From: Rubritepida sp.
GTDB taxonomy: Bacteria > Pseudomonadota > Alphaproteobacteria > Acetobacterales > Acetobacteraceae
DNA length: 35,842 nucleotides
Assembly: GCA_028291455.1 (NCBI GenBank)
Contig: JAQGHY010000208.1
Location: 1 to 35,842, forward strand
Direction of reading: 5' to 3'
In this document: positions 1-8,621 of the stretch, piece by piece
Layout: every line of letters starts with the position of its first letter
How positions within the stretch are numbered: the first letter of the stretch is position 1
Program-made: the position numbers and the translations under genes
The notes under the pieces: generated by a model
The model's database searches: none
The model's input: the letters and a program-made list of their open reading frames with translations, nothing else
Told to the model about the DNA's origin: nothing

Positions 1-1
1 C

Positions 2-460
2 CTGCGCCGGCAGGCCGGGCAGACGCTGCATGTCTCGGTCGGCGGCCATCGCGTGGCGCTCCGCACCTCCGAGGAAAACGGCGCCCTGCGCGAGATCTCC
101 TTCAACCTCGCCAAGGAGGGCGCGGCCTATCGCAGCCTGATGGATGCCTTCGCCCAGGCGGTTTCCACCGGCCTCGCGCGCGGCGTGCCGCTCGCGGAAT
201 ATGTGGACGCCTTCGCCTATACGCGCTTCGGCCCGGCCGGATTGGTCGAGGGCGATCCCGAGATTCCGCGCGCGACCTCCGTGCTGGACTGGGCCTTCCG
301 CCGCCTCGCGATGGATTACCTCGGCGGCGCCCTGCCCCAGCCGGCCGCCGAGGATGTGACACCCGACAGCCTGAGCCGCGCGGCGGAGCAATCCCCGCTT
401 TTGCCGCTCGACCTTCCCGCAATGCCGGAACGGCGCGGCAAGCTCCGCATCGTCGCCTAG
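2..460 (+). CDS. nrdJ: Adenosylcobalamin-dependent ribonucleotide reductase, C-terminal part (truncated by window start)
   Basis: The frame is open from position 2. LRRQAGQTLHVSVGGHRVALRTSEENGALREISFNLAKEGAAYRSLMDAFAQAVSTGLARGVPLAEYVDAFAYTRFGPAGLVEGDPEI.. resembles the C-terminal region of class II (B12) RNRs, including KEGA(A/F)(Y/F)RSLM, GVPLEEFVEAF and FEPAGMVEGN-like blocks. Confidence 0.72.
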   Translation: MRRQAGQTLHVSVGGHRVALRTSEENGALREISFNLAKEGAAYRSLMDAFAQAVSTGLARGVPLAEYVDAFAYTRFGPAGLVEGDPEIPRATSVLDWAFRRLAMDYLGGALPQPAAEDVTPDSLSRAAEQSPLLPLDLPAMPERRGKLRIVA

Positions 461-480
461 ACCGAGTTAAGGAATACCGC

Positions 481-948
481 ATGTCCAAGATCGAAGCCCG
501 CCTTGCCGAACTCGGCCTGACGCTGCCGCCGGCCTCCGCGCCGATCGCGAACTACGTGCCGTTCACCATTACGGGGAAGGTCGTCTACATCTCCGGCCAG
601 GTGCCGCGGAACAAGGCCGGGGCGATCTGGCCGGTGGGGCAGCTCGGTGCCGGCGTGTCGGTCGAGGAGGGCCAGGCGGCCGCGCAGCTCTGCTTCCTCT
701 CGATCATCGCGCATGCCAAAGCCGCGGCGGGCGGCGATCTGGACAAGATTGCCCGGGTGCTGCGCCTCACCGGCTACGTGAATTCCGCAACCGGCTTCGG
801 CGAGCAGCCGGCGGTCATCAACGGCGCGTCCGATTGTGCCGTCGCGGTCTTCGGTGAGGCCGGGCGCCATGCCCGCAGCGCCGTTGGCGTTGCCGCACTC
901 CCGGGCGGGGCCGCCGTCGAGGTCGAGGCGATTTTGGAGCTCGTCTAG
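481..948 (+). CDS. RidA/YjgF/Rid family protein
   Basis: 155 aa; VYISGQVPR, GQLGAGVSVEEGQAAAQLC and GYVNS match YjgF/Rid family character. Confidence 0.85.
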   Translation: MSKIEARLAELGLTLPPASAPIANYVPFTITGKVVYISGQVPRNKAGAIWPVGQLGAGVSVEEGQAAAQLCFLSIIAHAKAAAGGDLDKIARVLRLTGYVNSATGFGEQPAVINGASDCAVAVFGEAGRHARSAVGVAALPGGAAVEVEAILELV

Positions 949-985
949 CCTGATTTTTCCGGAGAACCTCCCCATACTGGGGGCG

Positions 986-2131
986 ATGGACTCTCCCGAG
1001 CTGACCCTCTCCCTGCACCGCGCCATCGCCGAAATCCCGGCGGCCGAGTGGGATGCCTGCGCGGGGGACAATCCCTTCGTCTCCCACGCCTTCCTTTCGG
1101 CGCTGGAGGATAGCGGCAGCGCTTCGGCCAAGACCGGCTGGCTGCCGCAGCATATCGCGTTGCGCGACGGGGGCGGCGAGTTGGTCGCTTGCGCGCCGGC
1201 CTATGCGAAGTCGCATTCCTACGGCGAATACGTCTTCGACCACGGCTGGGCGAATGCCTATGAGCAGGCCGGCGGCCGGTACTATCCGAAGCTCCAGGTC
1301 GCTGTGCCGTTCAGCCCGGCGCCGGGTCCGCGCCTGCTGCGGCGGCCGGGTGTCCCAGTGGCGGCATTGGCCGAGGGTCTGGTGCAGGCGATGACGGCGC
1401 TCTCCTGCTCCTCCGTGCATATCACCTTCTGCACCGAGGAAGAGTGGCAGGGACTCGGCGAGGCCGGATGGCTGCAGCGCCTGGGCGTCCAGTTCCATTG
1501 GCAGAACCAGGGCTATTCCACCTTCGACGATTTCCTGGCCGCGCTCAGCAGCCGCAAGCGCAAGGTGCTGAAGCGGGAGCGTCGCTCCGTCGCCGAAAGC
1601 GGGCTGACCTTGCATACGCTGCGCGGCAGCGAGATTACCCGCGCGCATTGGAAGGCCTTCGACCGCTTCTACCACAACACCGTCGATAGCCGCTGGGGCG
1701 GCGCCTACCTCACCAAGTCCTTCTGGCCGATGCTGAGCGACCGGCTCGGCGACCGCGTCGTGCTAATGTGGGCGGAGCGCGAGGGCAAGCCGGTCGCCGG
1801 CGCGCTGAACCTGCTGGGATCGGAGGCGCTTTACGGCCGCAACTGGGGCAGCGACGAGGATGTGCCCTTCCTGCATTTCGAGCTCTGCTACCTCCGCGCC
1901 ATCGACTTCGCGATCGAGCACGGCATCAGCCGCGTCGAGGCCGGGGCGCAGGGCGAGCACAAGATCCAGCGCGGCTATCTGCCGGCGCTGACCTATTCCG
2001 CGCATCTGATCGCGCATCGCGGGCTGTCCCGCGCCGTCGGCGAATTCCTCGATGCCGAGCGCCCGGCAATGCTGGAGCGCATGGAGGAGCTGGCGGAGCT
2101 CTCGCCCTACCGGCGCGACGGCGAGGGTTGA
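986..2131 (+). CDS. GNAT/FemAB-like protein (DUF482, 'peptidogalycan biosynthesis' family)
   Basis: An in-frame ATG at 986 (MDSPELTLSLHRAIAEIPAAEWDACAGDNPFVSHAFLSALEDSG..) is a more plausible start than 836, which overlaps the RidA gene. ..RKVLKRERR.. and EAGAQGEHKIQRGYLP are typical of DUF482. Its stop overlaps the next ATG (TGATG). Confidence 0.82.
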   Translation: MDSPELTLSLHRAIAEIPAAEWDACAGDNPFVSHAFLSALEDSGSASAKTGWLPQHIALRDGGGELVACAPAYAKSHSYGEYVFDHGWANAYEQAGGRYYPKLQVAVPFSPAPGPRLLRRPGVPVAALAEGLVQAMTALSCSSVHITFCTEEEWQGLGEAGWLQRLGVQFHWQNQGYSTFDDFLAALSSRKRKVLKRERRSVAESGLTLHTLRGSEITRAHWKAFDRFYHNTVDSRWGGAYLTKSFWPMLSDRLGDRVVLMWAEREGKPVAGALNLLGSEALYGRNWGSDEDVPFLHFELCYLRAIDFAIEHGISRVEAGAQGEHKIQRGYLPALTYSAHLIAHRGLSRAVGEFLDAERPAMLERMEELAELSPYRRDGEG

Positions 2132-3003
2132 TGAGGCTCGCCTACGGGCAGCTCGCACTCGCCATGATCCTGGTGGGCGCCAATGTCGGCGTGGCCAAGG
2201 TGCTGGCCGAGGCGCTGCCGATCGCGCTCATCGCCTTCCTCCGTTGCGCGCTGGCGGTGCTGGTGCTGTGGCCGCTGGCCCGGGGGCTGGAAGGCCGCGT
2301 ACGTGTCTCGGCCTTGGTGAAGCGCAACCTGTTCCTTCAGGCTTTGTTCGGAACCGCGCTCTACAATGCGGGGTTGCTGGCCGGGCTGCGGCTGACTTCG
2401 GCGCTGGAGGGCGGAATGGTGCTGGCGACCCTGCCGGCCGTGGTGGCGCTTGGCAGCTTTCTCTGGCTGCGCGAACGGCTCACGGCGCGGCAATGGATGG
2501 CGGCGGGGCTGGCCGGCCTCGGCATGGCGGCGATCACGCTCGCGCGACTGGGTACTGGCAGTGGCGGTTCGGCGATGGGCAACCTGCTCGTCTTTGCCGG
2601 CGTCTGCGGCGAGGCGATCTATGTGCTGCTGGCAAAGCGCATCGCGGGCGCGGTGCCGGTGATCACGGCCTCGCTGTGGATGCAGCTGTTCTCCGCGCTC
2701 GTGCTGCTGCCCTTTGCGGCACCTGACTTCGGCGCCGTCGCGGCACTCGTGGAGCCGTCGCTGGCCGCACTGCTGCTCTTCCACTCGCTGACGGCGAGCG
2801 TGCTTTGCCTGCTGCTTTGGTATGCGGGGCTGCGGCGGGTTCCGGCGGGCATCGCGGGCGTCTTCACCGCCTTCCTGCCGGCGAGCGCTGCGGTGACAGC
2901 CGTGCTCTTCCTCGGCGAAAGCTTCGGCGCCATTCACCTGGCCGGCTTCGCGCTGATGATGACGAGCGTGATGCTCGCCACCTGGCCCCGGCGCGCCCGA
3001 TGA
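2131..3003 (+). CDS. EamA-family (DMT superfamily) transporter
   Basis: MRLAYGQLALAMILVGANVGVAKVLAEALP.. has multiple TM segments and the two-repeat EamA pattern. The start overlaps the upstream stop. Confidence 0.85.
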   Translation: MRLAYGQLALAMILVGANVGVAKVLAEALPIALIAFLRCALAVLVLWPLARGLEGRVRVSALVKRNLFLQALFGTALYNAGLLAGLRLTSALEGGMVLATLPAVVALGSFLWLRERLTARQWMAAGLAGLGMAAITLARLGTGSGGSAMGNLLVFAGVCGEAIYVLLAKRIAGAVPVITASLWMQLFSALVLLPFAAPDFGAVAALVEPSLAALLLFHSLTASVLCLLLWYAGLRRVPAGIAGVFTAFLPASAAVTAVLFLGESFGAIHLAGFALMMTSVMLATWPRRAR

Positions 3004-4955
3004 GGGCATGGCTGACCCTCACGGTCCCGGAACTGATGGCGCTGAGCGCGGAGGATGTCGCCGCGCGTCTCGCCTATGCCCAGGCGGCGCGTCATGCCGC
3101 GCTCGAACTTACGCAGCGCAACGCCTGGGTCGCGATGGCCGAGGCGCTGCGCGGGGCCCTGGCGATGCCGGAGGCGGCGGGTTGGACGGTGCTTCTCGAA
3201 TACGACCTGCTGCGGCTGGAGAAACGCATCGATGCCATCCTGCTGACGGATCGGGCGACGCTGGTTCTGGAATGGAAGGACCGCGCGACGCGCTTCCTTC
3301 CAGCCGATCTGCGTCAGGTGGAGGATTACGCGCTCGACCTGCTGGATTTCCACGCCGGCTGCCGGGCGCATCCGGTGGTGCCGATCCTCGTGGCAAGCGA
3401 GGCACCGGAGACGCGCTTCGAGGCGCCCCTGATCTGGCATGGCGTGCCGCCGCCGATCGCCACCAATCGGCGTCAACTCGGCGGCCGGCTGCTGGAGATG
3501 ATGGATGCTATCGGCACGCCCGCTGAACCCATGCATGCCCAGGGCTGGCTGGCCGCGCCTTATCGCCCGGTGCCGAGCGTGCTCGAAGCCGCATCCATGC
3601 TCTTCGACCGGCATCGCAGCGCGGAGATGGTCGAGGCGCGGGCGGATGCCGCCAACCTGACCCGCACAACCGATGCGATCACGCGCGCCATCGACCAGGC
3701 ACGTGAGGAGCAGCGGCGGGTGGTCATCTTCGTCACCGGCATTCCCGGTGCGGGGAAGACGCTGTGCGGCCTCAACATCGTCTTCGGCGCGCTGCGCGAT
3801 TCCGGTGCGGCCTTCCTCACCGGCAACGTGCCGCTGGTCGCCGTGCTGCGCGAGGATCTCCGCCGGCGTGGCCGCACCAAGCGGGACCATGCGCGCACCG
3901 CCCTGCAGAACGTGCACCGCTTCCTGGAACATCATGTCCTCCGGCCGGAGGAAGTTCCGGAGGCGCGGGTCATCGTCTTCGACGAGGCGCAGCGTGCCTG
4001 GGACCAGAACCAGGCCTCGCGCGACACGCAGCGCCGCGTCAGCCGCCTTACCCTCAGCGAGCCCGCGCATACGCTCGACATCATGGCGCGGCATGACGGC
4101 TGGTGCGCGGTCGTCGCGCTGATCGGCCAGGGTCAGGAGATCAACACGGGCGAGGCCGGGCTCGCCGAATGGGGCCGGGTCATCGCCGAACGGCCGGAGT
4201 GGCGGGCTGTGGCGGCACCTGGCCACCTCGTCGGTGGTCCATGGCTGGCGCTGGATGAGGCGTTGGATCTCACGGTCCCCATGCGCTCGGTCCGGCATCC
4301 GCAGGGCGCGCCCTGGGTGGATGCGGTGCTGCGCGGCGACGTCGTGCAGGCCGCGCGAATCGCGCGCGAGGCCGGCGGCGTTCCCTTCCTTTTGACGCGC
4401 GATCTGGCGGCAATGCGCGCAGCCCTTCGACGGCTCGCGCGTGGTGAGCGCCGCGCGGGTCTGGTGGCCTCCTCCGGCGCCAGGCGGCTACGCGCGGAGG
4501 GGCTCGGGGTGCAGCTTCCGGCCGTCGAGAACTGGTTCCTCGATCGCTGGCCGGATGTCCGTGCCTCGGACGCGCTCGAAACCACGGCGACCGAGTACGA
4601 CTGCCAGAGGCTCGAGCTCGATGTAGTCGGGCTTTGCTGGGGTGGCGATCTGCTGCGGGGCGCGCAGGGCTGGGTCTCGCAGCGCTTCAGCGGTACGCGC
4701 TGGAACACGGTCCACAAGCCCGAGGCGCGCGGCTTCTTCCTCAACAAATACCGCGTGCTGCTGACCCGGTCCCGCTACGAAACGGTGATCTGGATTCCAC
4801 GCGGAAGCGACCCGGCGGAGATTTTCCACGATCCTTCCCGCCCAAGGGCGGCCTTCGATGCGGTGGCGGATTTTCTGATCCGCTGCGGTGCCGGCGAACT
4901 GCCGGTCGAGGCTGCGGAAGCGGAACCGGAACGGCTTTCGCTCAACCTTCGTTAG
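3000..4955 (+). CDS. DUF2075-type P-loop ATPase/helicase with N-terminal PD-(D/E)XK (NERD-like) nuclease signature
   Basis: ATG at 3000 overlaps the EamA stop (ATGA). Walker A GIPGAGKT, Walker B VIVFDEAQR, and a C-terminal SF1-like NKYRVLLTRSRYETVIWIP. The N-terminal RIDAILLTDRATLVLEWKD fits a D-x(n)-ExK nuclease core. Confidence 0.78.
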   Translation: MRAWLTLTVPELMALSAEDVAARLAYAQAARHAALELTQRNAWVAMAEALRGALAMPEAAGWTVLLEYDLLRLEKRIDAILLTDRATLVLEWKDRATRFLPADLRQVEDYALDLLDFHAGCRAHPVVPILVASEAPETRFEAPLIWHGVPPPIATNRRQLGGRLLEMMDAIGTPAEPMHAQGWLAAPYRPVPSVLEAASMLFDRHRSAEMVEARADAANLTRTTDAITRAIDQAREEQRRVVIFVTGIPGAGKTLCGLNIVFGALRDSGAAFLTGNVPLVAVLREDLRRRGRTKRDHARTALQNVHRFLEHHVLRPEEVPEARVIVFDEAQRAWDQNQASRDTQRRVSRLTLSEPAHTLDIMARHDGWCAVVALIGQGQEINTGEAGLAEWGRVIAERPEWRAVAAPGHLVGGPWLALDEALDLTVPMRSVRHPQGAPWVDAVLRGDVVQAARIAREAGGVPFLLTRDLAAMRAALRRLARGERRAGLVASSGARRLRAEGLGVQLPAVENWFLDRWPDVRASDALETTATEYDCQRLELDVVGLCWGGDLLRGAQGWVSQRFSGTRWNTVHKPEARGFFLNKYRVLLTRSRYETVIWIPRGSDPAEIFHDPSRPRAAFDAVADFLIRCGAGELPVEAAEAEPERLSLNLR

Positions 4956-5032
4956 TCGAGTCACGGCGCTCACGAAGCGTTAACCGATTCCCGCGCATTG
5001 AGACCGGCGCCAAGCGAAATCGGGAAAAGCCC

Positions 5033-5608
5033 ATGTCGTACAATCACCAGCCACTCATCCTGCCGCCTGAGGCAATTCGCCCGGCCGCGACGGATCCCGA
5101 TTCCGTGACCCTCCGGCTCCTGGTGCAGCGGACCTGCCAGGCCCTGCACGCCATGGCCACGAGCCTGGAAGCGCTGGACAGTGTCTTTACCCGGATCGAG
5201 GCGCTGACGCCCGAGACCGACGCCCATGCCGAACTCCTGGCAACCACGCAGGAGACGGTGGTGCATGTCGTCGGCCTGCTCCGCCGCGAGGGGCCGCCGT
5301 TGCTCTTTCGCGCGCAGGCGCTGCGCCTTCGCCTGCGGCTGCACGGCTATGCCTCGGGCAGTTCCGCCGCGGTGGCGATGCGGGCGCTTCACACCGATCT
5401 CGACGGTTTCGTCGCCTTCGAGCCTGAGCAGCCGGCAAGCTGGCTCTCCAGCTGGGGCGCCTGCATCCGGCGCGCGCGGTCCAACACCATGATCCTGCTG
5501 TCCGAGTTCGACGGCCAGAGGCGCCAGATGACAGCGCCGTCCGAAGCGCCAGACGCGCTTGTGCATGAAGTCCTCGCACCCGTGGCCGCGCTGCCGATGG
5601 CGCGGTGA
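5033..5608 (+). CDS. Hypothetical protein (alpha-helical)
   Basis: In-frame ATG at 5033 (MSYNHQPLILPPEAIRPAATDPDSVTLRLLVQRTCQALHAM..) within the ORF ending at 5608; no family recognised. Confidence 0.6.
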   Translation: MSYNHQPLILPPEAIRPAATDPDSVTLRLLVQRTCQALHAMATSLEALDSVFTRIEALTPETDAHAELLATTQETVVHVVGLLRREGPPLLFRAQALRLRLRLHGYASGSSAAVAMRALHTDLDGFVAFEPEQPASWLSSWGACIRRARSNTMILLSEFDGQRRQMTAPSEAPDALVHEVLAPVAALPMAR

Positions 5609-5611
5609 ACC

Positions 5612-6139
5612 TCAGCCCGGCTTGGCGGCCAAGCTCTCGAACAGCACCATCCGGTTGCCGCGATGCTCGAACTCGCCGGCTTGCCGCATGCCGCAATCGC
5701 TGAGTACGGCCCGCGAGGCCAGGTTGGTTTCGCGCGCGACGCCGATGATGCGGGCGAGCCCCGCGGCATGCCCGAACTCCAGCGCGGCCCGCGCCGCCTC
5801 CCGCGCATAGCCCTTGCCGCGGCAGGCCGGCCAGAGCGCGAAACGCACAGCCACGCCGCGGCCGTCCGGGCGTTCCATCAGCCCGGCGATACCAAGGAAT
5901 TCCCCAGTTTCGCGGAGGAAGACGCTCCAGGTGCCGTAGCCGCGCACCCGCCAGAAATCCATGTCGTCCTCGAGCTCCTCCCGCGTGCGTTCGGGAGGGC
6001 GCGTGCCGTGGAGCATATGGCCGAAGACGGATTCGTCGGATTTCAGGCGGATCAGGTCCGGCAGATGCTCCGGACCCGGCGGCAGCAGCGAGAGCCGCGC
6101 CGTCGTGATGATCCGCGGCGAACTCAGAAGCTGGTGCAT
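5612..6139 (-). CDS. GNAT family N-acetyltransferase (RimJ/RimL-like)
   Basis: MHQLLSSPRIITTARLSLLPPGPEHLPDLIRLKSDESVFGHML..GIAGLMERPDG..YAREAARAALEFGHAAGLARIIGVARETNLASRAVLSDCGM is a typical GNAT_3 sequence. The start is the internal Met at 6139. Confidence 0.85.
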   Translation of the reverse strand: MHQLLSSPRIITTARLSLLPPGPEHLPDLIRLKSDESVFGHMLHGTRPPERTREELEDDMDFWRVRGYGTWSVFLRETGEFLGIAGLMERPDGRGVAVRFALWPACRGKGYAREAARAALEFGHAAGLARIIGVARETNLASRAVLSDCGMRQAGEFEHRGNRMVLFESLAAKPG

Positions 6140-6143
6140 GGCA

Positions 6144-7823
6144 TCACCTGACGAGAGGGCGGTACTTGATCCGGTGCGGCTGGTCCGCCGAGTTGCCGAG
6201 ACGTCGCTTCTTGTCGGCCTCGTAAGCCTGGAAATTGCCCTCGAACCACTCGACGTGGCTGTCGCCTTCGAAGGCCAGGATATGCGTCGCCAGACGGTCG
6301 AGGAACCAGCGATCATGGCTGATGACCACGACGCAGCCGGCGAATTCCATCAGCGCCTCTTCGAGCGCGCGCAACGTATCCACGTCGAGATCGTTGGTCG
6401 GCTCATCGAGCAGCAGGACGTTGTGGGGAACCGCCAGCATCTTCGCCAGATGCACCCGGTTGCGCTCGCCGCCGGAAAGGACGCCCACGCGCTTCTGCTG
6501 GTCCGCGCCCTTGAAGTTGAAGGCGGCGGTATAGGCGCGCGAGGCGATGGCCCGCTTGCCGATATTGATCATGTCGTCGCCGTTGGAGATTTCCTGCCAG
6601 ACGGACTTCTTGTCGTCCAGGCTGTCGCGCGACTGGTCGACGTAACCGAGGTTGACGGTCTCGCCGACCTTTAGCGTGCCCGCGTCCGGGGTCTCGTTGC
6701 CGGTGATCATGCGGAACAGCGTGGTCTTGCCCGCACCGTTCGGCCCGATGACGCCGACGATGCCGCCCGGGGGCAGCTTGAAGGTGAGGTCGTCGATCAG
6801 CAGGCGGTTGCCGTAGGCCTTGCGGAGGTCCTCCGCCTCGATGACCGTGTTGCCCAGCCGCGGCGGCGGCGAGATCAGGATCTCGACGTCGCCCAACCCA
6901 CGATCCTGGCTCTTCTCCAGCATCTCCTCGTAGCGCGAGATACGCGCCTTGCTCTTCGCCTGGCGGGCGGAAGGGCTGCGCCCGATCCACTCCTGCTCGG
7001 CCGCGAGCGTGCGGATGCGTGCCGTGTCCTCGCGGTTTTCCTGCTCCAGCCGCTTCCGCTTCTGCTCGAGATAGGCCGAGTAATTGCCCTGGTAGGGGAA
7101 GCCCCGGCCGCGATCGACCTCGAGGATCCAGTTGGTCACGTTGTCGAGGAAGTAGCGGTCATGGGTGACGACCAGCACGGCGCCCGGATAGTCGCGCAGC
7201 GTGTGTTCGAGCCAGGAAACGCTCTCGGCATCCAGGTGGTTCGTCGGTTCGTCGAGCAGCAGCAGTTCCGGCTTTTCGAGCAGCAGGCGGCACAGCGCCA
7301 CGCGGCGCCGCTCGCCACCCGAGAGGTTCTCCACGCCGGAATCCGCCGGCGGGCAGCGCAGCGCGTCGAGTGCGATATCCACCCGGCGGTCCAGCTCCCA
7401 GCCGTCGGCGGCGTCGATCGCTTCCTGCAGTTCGCCCTGTTCGGCGAGGAGGGTGTTCATCTCCTCCTCCGTCATCTCTTCCATGAAGCGTTCGCTGATG
7501 TCGTTGAAGCGCTTCAGCTGCGCCTCCAGCGTGGCGAAGGCGGCGCGGACGTTCTCGCCGACGGTCTTGGTCGCATCGAGTTGCGGTTCCTGCGCCAGGT
7601 AACCGACGCGCGCCCCCTCGGCGACCCAGGCCTCGCCGCCGTACTCCCTGTCGAGCCCGGCCATGATCTTCATCAGCGTGGATTTGCCGGCGCCGTTGGG
7701 GCCGAGCACACCGATCTTCACGTCGGGCAGGAAGGACAGCGTGATGCCCTTGAAGACCTCGCGGCCACCCGGATAGGACTTGGTGAGGTCCTTCATGACG
7801 TAGACGTATTGGTATGCGGGCAT
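6144..7823 (-). CDS. ettA: Energy-dependent translational throttle protein EttA (ABC-F)
   Basis: Two ABC domains (GPNGAGKST, GPNGAGKTT; LSGGERRRVALC, LSGGERNRVHLAK) with the EttA N-terminus MPAYQYVYVMKDLTKSYPGGREVFKGITLSFLPDVKIGV. Confidence 0.95.
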   Translation of the reverse strand: MPAYQYVYVMKDLTKSYPGGREVFKGITLSFLPDVKIGVLGPNGAGKSTLMKIMAGLDREYGGEAWVAEGARVGYLAQEPQLDATKTVGENVRAAFATLEAQLKRFNDISERFMEEMTEEEMNTLLAEQGELQEAIDAADGWELDRRVDIALDALRCPPADSGVENLSGGERRRVALCRLLLEKPELLLLDEPTNHLDAESVSWLEHTLRDYPGAVLVVTHDRYFLDNVTNWILEVDRGRGFPYQGNYSAYLEQKRKRLEQENREDTARIRTLAAEQEWIGRSPSARQAKSKARISRYEEMLEKSQDRGLGDVEILISPPPRLGNTVIEAEDLRKAYGNRLLIDDLTFKLPPGGIVGVIGPNGAGKTTLFRMITGNETPDAGTLKVGETVNLGYVDQSRDSLDDKKSVWQEISNGDDMINIGKRAIASRAYTAAFNFKGADQQKRVGVLSGGERNRVHLAKMLAVPHNVLLLDEPTNDLDVDTLRALEEALMEFAGCVVVISHDRWFLDRLATHILAFEGDSHVEWFEGNFQAYEADKKRRLGNSADQPHRIKYRPLVR

Positions 7824-7926
7824 GGCGCAGGGCCTCGAAGCTACAGGGGGTGGCCGCTTCTAACGCCAGACGGGTCTGCGGGAAAGCATGGATGCCCCGG
7901 CGCGCGCGCCGCTGGCGTCGATGGAG

Positions 7927-8067
7927 TCAGAAAATGACCAGGTAGCCTACGATGAGCATGCCGCTGATCAGCAGCAGCAGCGAGCCCAGCATGGCCCAGC
8001 CATCGCTCCCGCCTTTCTCCGCTTTGGCGACCTGCTGCTGGGAGCCCAATCCGTTACAGCGTGCCAT
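7927..8067 (-). CDS. 46-aa small single-pass membrane protein (not in the supplied ORF track)
   Basis: Reverse-strand translation MARCNGLGSQQQVAKAEKGGSDGWAMLGSLLLLISGMLIVGYLVIF*. GGAGGG lies ~9 nt upstream of the ATG. The start overlaps the stop of the upstream minus-strand gene (8054-8362). Confidence 0.55.
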   Translation of the reverse strand: MARCNGLGSQQQVAKAEKGGSDGWAMLGSLLLLISGMLIVGYLVIF

Positions 8068-8362
8068 CGCCGCGGCCCTCCGCAGGCGAGCGGGGGCGCT
8101 CGGCCAAAGGCCGGAGCGGCGTGCCGGTGTAGTTGCGGTTGAACTGCGCCTGCCGCTGCGCGCGGGCCAGGCGCTCGGCCATGAATCCTTGGGCGGGGTG
8201 GTTCAGCGGCGGCATGGTCGTGCCGAGGCGGTTCAAATCCTGGCCGGAGGGGCGGCCCGCCAAGGCCGGTGCGCCCTGATCGCGAAGGCGCTGGGCGTTC
8301 GCCGCACCGCTTCCGAGGCTGAGGGCGGATAACAACGACGCCAAAAGGACTAATCTACTCAT
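8054..8362 (-). CDS. Small exported hypothetical protein
   Basis: 102 aa with a clear signal peptide: MSRLVLLASLLSALSLGSGAANAQ. Confidence 0.6.
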   Translation of the reverse strand: MSRLVLLASLLSALSLGSGAANAQRLRDQGAPALAGRPSGQDLNRLGTTMPPLNHPAQGFMAERLARAQRQAQFNRNYTGTPLRPLAERPRSPAEGRGDGTL

Positions 8363-8621
8363 CGGCTTGCCTTCGTGTGTGACGCGGGAGGTTTAGGTCC
8401 CTCGCCACTTGAACGGCTTGCTAGCGCAAAAGTATGCATGACCAGGCAATCTAATTTTGCGATACTGCCTCTACAAATGAGGAATCCCAGAAATTGCGCT
8501 GCCAGCGATTTCTGGCCGGGGATGCATGTCATTGAATGTTCATGGCTATCGCCAAGGGCCGTCCGGGCTGCCCCGGCCCCCACCGGACCGCTGCCATTCC
8601 CTGCCCGCATGGCGTTTCGAG

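Noticed and set aside
2934-4298. 454-aa minus-strand ORF opposite the EamA/DUF2075 genes
   Set aside because: Antisense shadow ORF in high-GC coding sequence; no recognisable domain, and the plus strand has clear motifs.
7898-7911. 14-bp palindrome CGGCGCGCGCGCCG
   Set aside because: Simple GC-alternating sequence that arises readily at this base composition; no further structure nearby.
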